Source: Ammoniphilus sp. YIM 78166
Lineage (GTDB): Bacteria > Bacillota > Bacilli > Aneurinibacillales > RAOX-1
Assembly: GCF_004522215.1 (NCBI RefSeq)
Contig: NZ_SDLR01000004.1
Span: 248,001-312,000, forward strand
Length of the DNA stretch: 64,000 nucleotides
Direction of reading: 5' to 3'
The translations under genes and the position numbers were made by a program. The stretch's first letter is position 1; each line of letters begins with the position of its first letter. Below the pieces are notes generated by a model. That model was not told the origin of the DNA, ran no database searches, and was given only the letters and a program-made list of their open reading frames with translations. Shown piece after piece: positions 52,047 through 62,319 of the stretch.

Positions 52047-52796
52047 TTAACGCAGCTCCTTTCGAAAATCAGAGGGCGTCTGACCCACCATTCTTTTGAA
52101 GGAATGACTGAAGTAAGAGGTATCATTATAACCAAGACGTTCAGCAATTTCGGAGATTCGCAGCGAAGTCGTAGAAAGCAACTTTTGAGCTTCTTCCATT
52201 CGAAGATTGAGGACAAAGTCGATAAAGTTCGTTTTGGTTTGCTGCTTAAATAAATGACTTAGATAGCTAGGATTTAGATGAACAGCGGCAGCGGTATCTT
52301 GGAGTGTGACTTCACCCGGCATGTTTCTTTTAATATAGGCAATAACTTGATCTATGGTTGACAATTCATTGGGATGGGGGAGCCCGTTCTTTTCACGTGA
52401 CGCTTCTTCTGTTGTTATTCTCTTCTCCAGATCCCCCTTGATCTTACCGAGTGTTTGGGTCATATCCTCAATCATGACGGGCTTTAATAAATAGTCTCGC
52501 ACCCCCAAGCGCAGCGCCTGTTGGGCATACTGGAATTCATCATGACCGCTAACAATAATAATCTCGGATTGAATCGATCCTTCTTGAATCGATTGAACAA
52601 GCTGCAAGCCATCCATGATCGGCATTCTTACATCTGTGATGATGACGTCAACAGCATGCCCTTTAAGCCAATCGAGGGCCTCTAATCCATGTGAAGCTTC
52701 GTGAATCACTTGAAAAGGAAGCTCGGAGCGCTCTATGACTTTTTTTAATGAAGTCCTAACCCATCTTTCATCATCAACGATCAATATGCTATACAT
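52047..52796 (-). CDS. YesN-like response regulator with AraC-type DNA-binding domain
   Basis: This 249-residue protein has a receiver domain (1-120) with acidic pocket DDE, phosphoacceptor Asp55 (IITDVRMPIMDG) and Lys in YLLKPV. The C-terminal AraC double-HTH (about 150-249) contains LNPSYLSHLFKQQTKTNFIDFVLNLRMEEAQ and ISEIAERLGYNDTSYFSHSFKRMVGQTPSDFRK. It is paired with the kinase gene 26 bp upstream. It probably activates the TRAP and oxidoreductase genes. Confidence 0.93.
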   Translation of the reverse strand: MYSILIVDDERWVRTSLKKVIERSELPFQVIHEASHGLEALDWLKGHAVDVIITDVRMPIMDGLQLVQSIQEGSIQSEIIIVSGHDEFQYAQQALRLGVRDYLLKPVMIEDMTQTLGKIKGDLEKRITTEEASREKNGLPHPNELSTIDQVIAYIKRNMPGEVTLQDTAAAVHLNPSYLSHLFKQQTKTNFIDFVLNLRMEEAQKLLSTTSLRISEIAERLGYNDTSYFSHSFKRMVGQTPSDFRKELR

Positions 52797-52821
52797 CCTA
52801 ACACCCCCTTCCTTGATTCCC

Positions 52822-54642
52822 TCATGAATGTTCTATGGGAAGTCTTATAGAAACCTGAGTTCCCTTGTTTTTCTCACTATCAATCCATAGACCGTAGCCC
52901 GCACCAAATAAATAATCGATTCTCCGATGAACATTCACCACTCCAATTTGCGATCCCCCCATCGTGATATCTCGATGCTGCAGATCATGATGGATAGAAT
53001 ATAAGAGATCGGATTCCATTCCTGGTCCATTATCTTCAATCTTGATAACAAAGGCCTTATCAGATTCCTCATAGGCGCTTATCCGAATGAAGGTCTTTCC
53101 AAAGCTGGGATCTACACCATGATGAATGCAATTTTCAATGATAGGCTGAAGCGAAAACTTAGGGATCTTTTGAGTCCATACCCAATCCGGCATGTTAATT
53201 TCAAATTCCAGTCGTTCTTCAAACCGGTATTTTTGGATTTGCAAATAAAGCCTGCAGACCTCCAATTCATCTTTTACAAGAAGAGTGGGAGAGGATTCTT
53301 TTAGATTGTAGCGCAATAAGCGCGACAGGGATGAACTGATCTCTGCAATGTCGTCCATGTCCTTTTCTAAGGCCATCCCGCGCATCGTTTCTAGCGCATT
53401 ATATAAGAAATGCGGGTTAATCTGGGATTGAAGGACCCTCAGCTCCATCTCTTTCTGACGCAAGCTGGTCTCTGTTTCTTTCAATTTGGAATAATAGATT
53501 TCATCGAGTAGCTGCGTGAGACGATCCACCATTTTATTAAAGCCTTGAGAAAGCTCACCGATTTCATCCTTCGATTCGACGATGACCTTATCGGTGAAAT
53601 CTCCCTTTTCGACCTTTTTAATAAACTGCTGAAGCCGTTTGATGGGGCGAATGATACTCGAAGCAAAGGTAATGCCAAGTAAGTAGGCTACACTGAGCGT
53701 TACGACCGTCACCCATAAAATATAGTTCCGGATCGTATGGCTCCCTTGAGTAACCTCCTTATAGGGAACTAGGGTTAGCATCGTCCACCCTAGACTATCG
53801 GAGCGGCTAAAGGTTAAGAGTTCTTTTTGATTTTCTTCGACAATCAGCGAGCCGCTGCGCTGAGACCAGATGGTAGGAAAGGAGTGAAAAGGCGACCTTG
53901 CCCCCAAGTAATAAAAGTTGGGATGATAAACATAATGCCCTTTGGAATCTAGGATCGTCATGTAACCCGTTCGTCCGACCGTCACCATATCAGCAATTTC
54001 TCTTATCTTCTTAAAATTGACATCGGTTACAATCATGCCGACAGGCTTGAGCGTTCTTGGGCTCACTAAACGTCTAGCAATAGAAATCACGGGTTCCGAT
54101 CGATCTTGAAACTTGATATGACGGGTAATTAGCATGGATTGTCCGTTCTGCGGGACGTCTTTATACCAATATTCTCCCGTTAATTCGGCTGCTGAGCTAT
54201 AGGACTTCAGTCCAAAGGTATCTATAATCTGCAGATCATCTAATATGACCGTAATGCCTGAGATATCCCGCCTGGAATAAGCTGCATCATATAGAATTTC
54301 TTTAATTTCCGCTCGAATGCCGCTTTGTTCAATTTCCTCCACGTTCTTCATGATCATCAGCCGCTGCATAGCGGGATGATTGACAATCTTCAAAGCGGAA
54401 ATTTCAAAATCTAAAACATAATACTCTAAATGCGTCTTCACTTGCTCGATAATCTGCCAGCTCGAACGCTTCGCATCGTCTTCTAGTACCTTAGCAGACT
54501 GCTCATACGATACGTACGCAACGAAAAGCATGGGAACCACAACAAGGAGCCCTGAATAGACGAGCATTCTTAGTGTGAGGGAAGAATCCCGTAAAAGAAG
54601 AAATCGCAATAGGAGATGGGCTCCTTTTAACCATCTTTGCAA
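52822..54642 (-). CDS. YesM-like sensor histidine kinase
   Basis: This protein has 606 residues from TTG 54642; a TTG at 54609 behind AAAAGGAG is an alternative start. Order: membrane helix (about 25-45), extracellular dCache sensor (about 50-295, with GRTGYMTILDSKGHYVYHPN), second helix (about 300-325), HAMP (about 325-378), His_kinase and HATPase (QSQINPHFLYNALETMRGM, PIIENCIHHGVD, IEDNGPGM). The phosphorylated His is in NPHFLYN. Such kinases sense sugars or acids outside the cell. A hairpin after dctP lowers its expression relative to the transporter. Confidence 0.92.
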   Translation of the reverse strand: MQRWLKGAHLLLRFLLLRDSSLTLRMLVYSGLLVVVPMLFVAYVSYEQSAKVLEDDAKRSSWQIIEQVKTHLEYYVLDFEISALKIVNHPAMQRLMIMKNVEEIEQSGIRAEIKEILYDAAYSRRDISGITVILDDLQIIDTFGLKSYSSAAELTGEYWYKDVPQNGQSMLITRHIKFQDRSEPVISIARRLVSPRTLKPVGMIVTDVNFKKIREIADMVTVGRTGYMTILDSKGHYVYHPNFYYLGARSPFHSFPTIWSQRSGSLIVEENQKELLTFSRSDSLGWTMLTLVPYKEVTQGSHTIRNYILWVTVVTLSVAYLLGITFASSIIRPIKRLQQFIKKVEKGDFTDKVIVESKDEIGELSQGFNKMVDRLTQLLDEIYYSKLKETETSLRQKEMELRVLQSQINPHFLYNALETMRGMALEKDMDDIAEISSSLSRLLRYNLKESSPTLLVKDELEVCRLYLQIQKYRFEERLEFEINMPDWVWTQKIPKFSLQPIIENCIHHGVDPSFGKTFIRISAYEESDKAFVIKIEDNGPGMESDLLYSIHHDLQHRDITMGGSQIGVVNVHRRIDYLFGAGYGLWIDSEKNKGTQVSIRLPIEHS

Positions 54643-54673
54643 AGTTTACACCCACTTATCATATGCTGAAGAA

Positions 54674-54692
54674 GAGGCTCTCTAGGAGCCTC
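54674..54692 (-). terminator. Attenuator-like hairpin between dctP-like gene and kinase gene
   Basis: GAGGCTC/GAGCCTC with a 5-nt loop lies about 50 bp after the binding protein stop codon and lacks a clean T-run. Confidence 0.5.
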
Positions 54693-54743
54693 CTCTCATC
54701 ATATCATATTGGAAGCTTGAAGGGGCTTAAGCCCTTTCTTCCT

Positions 54744-55772
54744 CTATTTTCTTGCTTTATCAATAGCATCTAGAATATGTCCATAATCAGGGCGATATTT
54801 ATCAATAACCGGCTTTACCGCTTCCTGCCATGGCTTTAAATCTTCAACCTTAGTAACCACGGAACCCGCTGCTACGACCTTTTCCTCCGATTCCTTCTCA
54901 TACTTGTTCCATTCTTCAATTTGGTATGGAACGGCTTCCATGGCGGCATCCTTTATAATCTGCTGATCCTCAGGAGACAGCTTATTCCATGTAGCTGAGC
55001 TAATCAATAAGACTTCAGGAACACGCTGATGCTGGTCCACTAAGTAGTGTTTGGCTACTTCATAGTGTCGGGAGGAAAAATAACTCGGATAGTTATTTTC
55101 AGCGCCATCGATTACACCGGTTTGAAGGGCACTGAATACTTCTCCATAAGCCATTGGAGTGGCACTGACACCTAAGGCATTCATGATATCGACATTAACC
55201 TCGTTCTGAATAACACGGATCTTTTTACCTTTTAGGTCTTCTAAGCTGGTAACAGGATCCTTCGTATAGAAGCTTCTGGAGCCTGGGTCAAAGTAGGAAA
55301 GCCCCTTCATTTTGGAGGATTCTAAGCTCTCCAACAGCTTCTGGCCATCCGCTCCGTTGAGGAAGCTCCACATATGGTCTTGGCTGTCAAAAATATAAGG
55401 AAGACTAAATACGCCATAATCTTTATTAAAGCCAGCTAGTGCTCCGGAGCTCACCCGTACAAATTCGATGGCTCCTAATTGAACTTGTTCAATCGCCGCT
55501 TTTTCCTCACCTAACTGCGCGGAGGGAAAAACATCAATTTTAATCCTTCCACCAGACTTCTCACTCACTAATTCAGCAAACTTCTTATCCCCTAATGTTG
55601 TAGGATAATCCGCCGGATGGGTTTCAGCTAAACGGAAGGAATACGTCGGCTTATTGGCATCCGCTGAGCCTGCATTATTCGCTGGTGCCTGATTGGTCTC
55701 TTGATTACCTCCACAGGCAACCAATGCTCCCGCAAGGAAGAAAGTAGAAAGAACTTTTAAATAACTTTTCAT
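54744..55772 (-). CDS. dctP: DctP-family TRAP solute-binding lipoprotein
   Basis: This 342-residue protein has a lipoprotein signal (MKSYLKVLSTFFLAGALVAC). The DctP fold is recognised from YSFRLAETHPADYPTTLGDKKFAELV, IKIDVFPSAQLGEEKAAIEQVQLGAIEF and LKGKKIRVIQNEVNVDIMNALGVSATPMAYGEVFSALQTGVIDG (shown in part). The conserved Arg in GKKIRV usually binds the carboxylate of the substrate. It works with the DctQ and DctM proteins encoded upstream. Context (Gfo/Idh/MocA enzyme, cupin) points to a sugar acid, which is inferred. Confidence 0.93.
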   Translation of the reverse strand: MKSYLKVLSTFFLAGALVACGGNQETNQAPANNAGSADANKPTYSFRLAETHPADYPTTLGDKKFAELVSEKSGGRIKIDVFPSAQLGEEKAAIEQVQLGAIEFVRVSSGALAGFNKDYGVFSLPYIFDSQDHMWSFLNGADGQKLLESLESSKMKGLSYFDPGSRSFYTKDPVTSLEDLKGKKIRVIQNEVNVDIMNALGVSATPMAYGEVFSALQTGVIDGAENNYPSYFSSRHYEVAKHYLVDQHQRVPEVLLISSATWNKLSPEDQQIIKDAAMEAVPYQIEEWNKYEKESEEKVVAAGSVVTKVEDLKPWQEAVKPVIDKYRPDYGHILDAIDKARK

Positions 55773-55884
55773 AGACTAGACTCCCCTTTTCTTTTTTATG
55801 TTCTGTGAACAGTATAGATGAAACCGCTTTTATTTTTAATGAGATAATTTTTGATTTATTTGTGTTTTATTTATATTTCTAAAA

Positions 55885-57180
55885 TTATCCGCCCATTAAG
55901 CCCGGTAACCATAAAGAGATCGCTGGAACATAGGTGATTAAAAACAGCACCGCCACCTTTGCAAAGAAGAACGGCATCATCGCTCGGCTGGCTTTCCCTA
56001 TTGGAACCTTCCCTATTGCACACCCTACAAACAGAACGGTACCCACAGGAGGGGTCAGCAACCCGATTCCCAGGTTTAAGATCATAACAATTCCAAAGTG
56101 AACAGGATCCATTCCTAATGAAGTAACCACGGGATAGAGAATCGGCGTCATAATTAGGATTAAAGGGGCCATATCCATTGGCGCACCCAACAATAGCAGT
56201 AAAATATTGATCATGAACAAAATGGCATAGGGGCTATCTGTAATACTTAAGAAAAGATCGGTTACCATGGCAGGAATCTTAAGGTAAGCCAATACCCATC
56301 CGAAAGCATCGGAAGCGGCAATCAAGAATAACACCATCGCAATAGTCCGGAAGGTTTTCTTTAAGATCACAAAGGTATGAGAAAGCGGTACATCTTTATA
56401 GACGAAGAACGTGAGAATATACGCATACAAGCAAGCAATGGCTCCTGCTTCCGTTGCGGTGAACCATCCGCTAAAGATTCCCCCTAGAATGATCACGCCT
56501 GTCATCATGGACAGGAGCCCTTCCTTCACCATTCGAGGAACTTCCTTCAATGGAATGGGATCTCCCTTGGGGTAGTTTTTCTTTTTCGAGATAAGATAGG
56601 CCACCGTCATCAGAGAGACAAGAAGAATGATGCATGGAATTACGCCTGCCATAAACAGGGCGGAGATGGAGACTCCTCCTGCTGCCAATGAATAAAGGAT
56701 CATGTTATGACTTGGAGGCATGACGACTCCTTGAATCGCTGCAGCAGAGGTGAGGCCTACTGAAAACTCCGGATCATATCCTCGTTTTTTCATGGCGGGA
56801 ATTAACACCGAGCCTACCGATGAAGCATCAGCAGCAGCTGAACCTGAGATACTGCCAAAGAACATACAAGCTACACAGGTGACTAGGGACAAACCGCCTC
56901 GAACCGCCCCAACAAAGAGTTGAGCGAGATTGATTAATCGGGTAGCCAGACCGCCTTCACTCATGATTTGTCCTGCTAAAATAAAGAAAGGAATAGCCAA
57001 CAGACTGTAGGAATCCAAACCTTTGATCATTCGTTGACCTACTACAACCCATGGGATGTCTAAATAAATAACCGTTAATAAGGTCGATCCCGCTATCGTC
57101 AGGGCGATAGGAAACCGAAGCAGCATCATCAGGACAAAGCTTACAACTAGAATCGTGGTTGCAATCGCGGTAACTGTCAT
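55885..57180 (-). CDS. dctM: TRAP transporter large permease DctM
   Basis: This 431-residue protein has about 12 membrane helices and DctM motifs: AIPFFILAGQIMSEGGLATRLI, FGSISGSAAADASSVGSVLIPAMKKRGYD and LGIGLLTPPVGTVLFVGCAIG. Its start overlaps the dctQ stop by 4 bp (ATGA). It forms the transport channel with DctQ and takes substrate from the DctP protein. Confidence 0.94.
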   Translation of the reverse strand: MTVTAIATTILVVSFVLMMLLRFPIALTIAGSTLLTVIYLDIPWVVVGQRMIKGLDSYSLLAIPFFILAGQIMSEGGLATRLINLAQLFVGAVRGGLSLVTCVACMFFGSISGSAAADASSVGSVLIPAMKKRGYDPEFSVGLTSAAAIQGVVMPPSHNMILYSLAAGGVSISALFMAGVIPCIILLVSLMTVAYLISKKKNYPKGDPIPLKEVPRMVKEGLLSMMTGVIILGGIFSGWFTATEAGAIACLYAYILTFFVYKDVPLSHTFVILKKTFRTIAMVLFLIAASDAFGWVLAYLKIPAMVTDLFLSITDSPYAILFMINILLLLLGAPMDMAPLILIMTPILYPVVTSLGMDPVHFGIVMILNLGIGLLTPPVGTVLFVGCAIGKVPIGKASRAMMPFFFAKVAVLFLITYVPAISLWLPGLMGG

Positions 57181-57683
57181 CTCGGAAGTTCCTCCTCTAA
57201 CTCTTGGCCATGGCGTCTCGTATCAATTCCTAAAAGAGAAAGAATACTGTAGACACAGATCATGAGGCCTGTAATCGGCATTACGATATAATAAAGAGCA
57301 TTTGTCCAGCCGGTTGCAGGCAGTCGGTTAGGATATTGGTCTATCGAAAAGCTCCATCCATTGATCACCAAGAATAGGCCGAACCCCAGAATACAAAGGG
57401 CAATCACCTTGTCCCAAATTCGATTAAATCGATGCCCAAACAAATTAGTAAAAGAGTCCATGGCTATATGCAATTTCTCCCTAAACCCTACGGCAATTCC
57501 CATAAAGGAGCACCATACCATCAATAGCAAAGTGACTTCTTCAGACCAAACAAAAACGAAGTTTAACGCTTTTCGTGTAAATACTTGAATGATAACAATC
57601 AATGTCATCGAGGATAATGCCAATAAGGCAAAATTCTCAAAAAACGAATCAACTCGCAATGCCCATTTTTTTATCGTTTTCAA
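57177..57683 (-). CDS. dctQ: TRAP transporter small permease DctQ
   Basis: This 168-residue, four-helix membrane protein starts at TTG 57683 (GGGAGGT upstream). The DctQ family pattern VWSEEVTLLLMVWCSFMGIAVGFREKLHIAMD is present. It is coupled to dctM by a 4-bp overlap. A cre-like sequence lies about 40 bp upstream. Confidence 0.93.
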   Translation of the reverse strand: MKTIKKWALRVDSFFENFALLALSSMTLIVIIQVFTRKALNFVFVWSEEVTLLLMVWCSFMGIAVGFREKLHIAMDSFTNLFGHRFNRIWDKVIALCILGFGLFLVINGWSFSIDQYPNRLPATGWTNALYYIVMPITGLMICVYSILSLLGIDTRRHGQELEEELPR

Positions 57684-57782
57684 TGTACCTCCCCCTTCTC
57701 CTAAGCTGTTGTTATAGTTATATTGTAAGTGGTTTCAAGAGGGAAGGTAACGCTATCGTTTTTAGATTAATTTGTAGTTTTT

Positions 57783-58754
57783 TTAGGTTGTTTGCCTGTC
57801 ATTTAAGCTTCTAATTAACATATCGATGACTTGCATATTTCGGTAAGATTCTTCTAAATCCAGCAAGGGTTGCCCCTGGTTCAGAATGGCATCAGTAAAA
57901 TCGGCGATCTCTAAGGCGTAACGGTTAGAAGGCTCCACCGGTATAAAACGGCTACCAGAATCGGTTACCACTTTAATGACTCCTTCATTCCCCAGGAAAG
58001 TATCCGTCACTTCGATGCGGCCCTTCGTTCCTACAATCTCTGAATTCATCTGATTAAAGGCATTGAATCCACTGTGAATCGTAGCCAGTAAGCCGCTCGG
58101 ATATTTCAACACCGCGGAGAACATCATATCCACACCATGATCCATGACCGCTTCAGCAACGCAAGATTCCGGGAGTTCCTTGGTGATCATACCGATAAAA
58201 TTCACCGGATAGCAACCGACATCATACAAAGAGCCTCCGCCTAGCTCTGGCTTTTCCTTAATGGTATTCGTGCGATTCAGGAAAAATCGAAAAACCGAGT
58301 TAATAAACTTGATCTCCCCGATCTCTCCCGTTTCCAAAATTTCTTGCACTTTTTTAATCTGATCGGTATAACGATACATGAAAGCTTCCATGAGAAGAAC
58401 CTTCTCCTCCTGAGCAACTTGCATCATCTCCAGGCATTCCTCTGCAGAAAGAGCAATCGGCTTTTCACAGAGGACATGCTTTCCCTTCCTCATCGCTTTG
58501 ATTGCCCATTCCTTATGCATCGAGTTCGGTAAGGGAATGTAGACGGCATGCACCTGCGGATCATCTAGTAGCTGTTCATACTGATCATATATCTTAGCAA
58601 AGGGAAAGCTGTCCTGGCATTCCCTTCGCTTCTCTTCGTTGCTAGAAACTAAAGCGTACAAGTGGGAGTTTTCCGTTTCCAGAATAGCGGGGATCACGGA
58701 CAATTTGGCAATTCTGGCATAGCCGAGTATTCCCCAGTTTATTTTACCTTCCAT
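57783..58754 (-). CDS. Gfo/Idh/MocA family oxidoreductase
   Basis: This 323-residue protein has an N-terminal NAD(P)-binding domain (INWGILGYARIAKLSVIPAILE) and the family motif VLCEKPIAL with its catalytic lysine. The C-terminal dimerisation domain includes GGGSLYDVGCYPVNFI. Members oxidise or reduce sugars, inositols or sugar acids. It lies between a cupin gene and the TRAP genes, so it probably acts on the imported compound. Start ATG 58754 follows GGGGGG. Confidence 0.9.
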   Translation of the reverse strand: MEGKINWGILGYARIAKLSVIPAILETENSHLYALVSSNEEKRRECQDSFPFAKIYDQYEQLLDDPQVHAVYIPLPNSMHKEWAIKAMRKGKHVLCEKPIALSAEECLEMMQVAQEEKVLLMEAFMYRYTDQIKKVQEILETGEIGEIKFINSVFRFFLNRTNTIKEKPELGGGSLYDVGCYPVNFIGMITKELPESCVAEAVMDHGVDMMFSAVLKYPSGLLATIHSGFNAFNQMNSEIVGTKGRIEVTDTFLGNEGVIKVVTDSGSRFIPVEPSNRYALEIADFTDAILNQGQPLLDLEESYRNMQVIDMLIRSLNDRQTT

Positions 58755-58776
58755 CTTCTAGGCCCCCCATTGTTTA

Positions 58777-59103
58777 TTAGTACGTAAACTCTTCTCTTTG
58801 TGGGGTAAATACATCTAAGATGATCGATTGCTCTTCAAGCGCCGTAACCCCGTGTGTCTGATTGGAAGGAACATAAATGCTGTCTCCCTTTTTTACAATC
58901 TGCACTTGACCCTCGAGATGAAATTCGAAGCTTCCTTGAACGATGTAGCTGATTTGTTCATGAGGATGAGCATGAAGAGCCCCTACCGCCCCTTTCTCAA
59001 ACGTAACCTCCGTCATCATAAGCGTTCCGCCTCGGCTCATCAGCTTTCTCTTTACTCCACTCTCTGCTTCTACAGGCTGTACCAAGTTTCCGTCAACAAA
59101 CAT
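58777..59103 (-). CDS. Cupin-domain protein (KdgF/pectin-degradation-like)
   Basis: This 108-residue single cupin barrel has the metal-binding motif GALHAHPHEQISYIVQGSFEFHLEG (motif 1) and PSNQTHGVTALE (motif 2). Small cupins of this kind accompany uronate pathways, where KdgF linearises unsaturated uronates. Here the TRAP and oxidoreductase genes follow, consistent with sugar-acid catabolism. ATG 59103 follows GAGGAG. A cre-like site lies 57 bp upstream, so this is probably the start of a catabolite-repressed operon. Confidence 0.85.
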   Translation of the reverse strand: MFVDGNLVQPVEAESGVKRKLMSRGGTLMMTEVTFEKGAVGALHAHPHEQISYIVQGSFEFHLEGQVQIVKKGDSIYVPSNQTHGVTALEEQSIILDVFTPQREEFTY

Positions 59104-59159
59104 CGTAATGTACTCCTCACTTTTGTTATTTTAAGAACATTATATTAAATATAGGACAA

Positions 59160-59173
59160 TGAAAACGTTTGAA
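59160..59173. promoter_or_regulatory. Candidate cre site (CcpA) upstream of the cupin operon
   Basis: TGAAAACGTTTGAA differs from the TGWAARCGYTWNCA consensus at one position. It lies 57 bp upstream of the first gene of the sugar-acid operon. Confidence 0.5.
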
Positions 59174-59207
59174 TTTTTTATGTAAAACCTAAAGAAATTA
59201 ATAATAT

Positions 59208-59291
59208 AGCCCGCTGAAACTCGAATCAGGTCACCAAAGCCACGGATTGATGCCCTGTAAGCCCGCTGAAACCCGAATCAGGTCACCAAAG
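59208..59291. repeat. Two direct copies of a 32-bp repeat
   Basis: AGCCCGCTGAAACTCGAATC followed by AGGTCACCAAAG at 59208-59239 recurs at 59260-59291 with a single change. The copies are 20 bp apart (period 52). With only two units and no cas genes this is not a CRISPR array. Confidence 0.8.
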
Positions 59292-59367
59292 GGGTTTATA
59301 TGAAATTCCCTGACATTAACGCTGGTACTTGATCACTACCCGAGAGAAAATAAGGTGAGTTAGCCCA

Positions 59368-59664
59368 TCTTAATTGTAACCATTACGGGTTCGAGAGAAA
59401 TTCATTGAGTTTTGTGACCAAACCTTCGAGATTAGCTGGAATGCTTCCAGGTACGTGAGCAAACGGTACCTACTCGTGAGCATCCGTCACTTTTCCGTGA
59501 GCAAATCAAAAATTTTGCGAGCATCCGCCCACGAGCGAGAGTGTTCGGAGCCAAAAAAGGATACAGACGAAAAATAAAAGGCGAATTACTTAAAAAATCA
59601 GCTTGAAATGAAAGGTTATAAACCGAAGTTTAGATTGCACTTCTAAAAAGTAGACCCAAATCAC
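59368..59664. repeat. Long intergenic repeat, copy B (first copy at 12844-13140)
   Basis: It matches copy A across 297 bp in the same orientation. Copy B has the iterated motif in clearer form: CGTGAGCAAACG, CGTGAGCATCCGT, CGTGAGCAAATC and GCGAGCATCCGC within about 75 bp. It has no open frame, transposase or clear terminal inverted repeats. The intergenic stretch 59174-59744 holds only this and the 32-bp direct repeats. Confidence 0.8.
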
Positions 59665-59744
59665 TTCATTTCTTGAAAAAATAGTGGACCATACCGCGGA
59701 CAAAGGGGTTCATTGGAGACGGTGGCCAGACAGATAACAAAAAG

Positions 59745-59793
59745 AACCTTAAATAGTTAGCAAACTCCGCCTGTTTGCTTCCTACCTAAGGTT
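59745..59793 (-). terminator. Terminator of the sulfite oxidase-like gene
   Basis: The outer stem AACCTTA/TAAGGTT and inner stem AGCAAAC/GTTTGCT are followed on the minus strand by TTTTTG. It lies 7 bp after the stop codon. Confidence 0.78.
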
Positions 59794-59799
59794 TCTTAA

Positions 59800-60846
59800 C
59801 TACTCCACCTTCACATTCACCTTCGGAATCGCATGATAACCATATCCTTTGCGATTCCAGAACGGCTGTTGAGGTTGGATTCGGCCCTCCGTATCTCTTG
59901 CCCGAGACCAAATGACATACTCTCCTGCATCATGAACCTCCCATGTGTAAGACCAGAGGGTCCAGGTGTAGGATTGAGCAGAACTAAATACGGGCTTGGC
60001 ACGATTCCAGCTCTTTCCCCCATCGACGCTGACATCCACTTCTACGACCCTTCCTTTCCCGCTCCAAGCGATACCTGTGATTTCATGGACTCCTTGGTTT
60101 AATACTTCGTAAGGAAGTGGTTTTTGAATAATGGAGTTTACATTCATGGTGGTCACAGGCTGTTTTCCTTCATCACCTTCAGGATCCGGATAATACTGAT
60201 AATCAATGGATTGAAACGGTCCACGGTAGGCATGATCGATAATCATAATCCGTTTTAACCACTTCACGGAAGCCATCGCATACCACTGCGGAACGATTAA
60301 GCGATAGGGATAGCCATGCTTATAGGGGATCGGCTTTCCGTTGAATTCATAAGCGATGATTGTATCAGGATGCAATGCTTTATCTAAAGGAAGACTTCTT
60401 CCATAATAAAATACACCTTCCATATCAGTACGTGTTCCATAATCAGAGCCTTCGAAGACCACTTCTTTGGCTGAAGAAAGTAATCCTGTGATAGATAATA
60501 AATAAGCCAATGGAACACCCTTCCACGTCCCTTGACTAATCGCTCCTTGCTCCCATTGTTCACCGTACACTTTGGGCTCAAAATACGATCTTTTGTTGCC
60601 TGCACACTCTAACAGGACGGTTAAGGTTTTGGACGGCATGGCTTGGATTTCTTTATAAGTAAAAACCTTCGGCTGTGGGATATGACCAAAAATGGGAAGA
60701 TCAAAGGAATGTTGTGAAAGCTGAGGATAAGGAAAATGGTTGCGTAGATAAAAAAGTGAGTCTTCGGTTTGCCATTCTTGTAAGAGCTCAATCGGCGATT
60801 CTTGATTTTCCGGGAGCAAACTGCGCGTTGTTAAATAAGGTTTCAC
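59800..60846 (-). CDS. Sulfite oxidase-family molybdopterin oxidoreductase, cytosolic
   Basis: This protein has 348 residues from GTG 60846 (GGGGG at 8-nt spacing; a TTG at 60855 is too close to it). The Moco domain has the molybdenum-ligating cysteine at about residue 81 in VLLECAGNKR, then GTWKGVPLAYLLSITGL and GYPYRLIVPQWYAMASVKWLKRI. The C-terminal dimerisation domain has GIAWSGKGRVVEVDVSVDGGKSW. There is no haem domain and no Tat or Sec signal, so it should work in the cytoplasm. The natural substrate and electron acceptor are unknown. It stands alone with its own terminator. Confidence 0.9.
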   Translation of the reverse strand: MKPYLTTRSLLPENQESPIELLQEWQTEDSLFYLRNHFPYPQLSQHSFDLPIFGHIPQPKVFTYKEIQAMPSKTLTVLLECAGNKRSYFEPKVYGEQWEQGAISQGTWKGVPLAYLLSITGLLSSAKEVVFEGSDYGTRTDMEGVFYYGRSLPLDKALHPDTIIAYEFNGKPIPYKHGYPYRLIVPQWYAMASVKWLKRIMIIDHAYRGPFQSIDYQYYPDPEGDEGKQPVTTMNVNSIIQKPLPYEVLNQGVHEITGIAWSGKGRVVEVDVSVDGGKSWNRAKPVFSSAQSYTWTLWSYTWEVHDAGEYVIWSRARDTEGRIQPQQPFWNRKGYGYHAIPKVNVKVE

Positions 60847-61017
60847 CGTTGCCAACCCCCTTTTTCTAGATCATCTCTAAATTATATGGAAGGTCTAGTG
60901 GGGTTGATGATAATTTAGTTGGAAAACCCCATCCATTCTTTCATTTTCGGGGGTTGGAATCATTTTGAGATGGTTCAGTAGCAAAAAGGGTGCCCCACAT
61001 TGGACACCCCGTTTTAC

Positions 61018-62295
<1,278 letters not shown>

Positions 62296-62319
62296 TTATC
62301 CCTCCTCAAAAATTAAATA

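Noticed and set aside
59208..59291. Possible mini CRISPR array
   Set aside because: Only two repeat units with a 20-bp gap, no third unit and no cas genes in the window.
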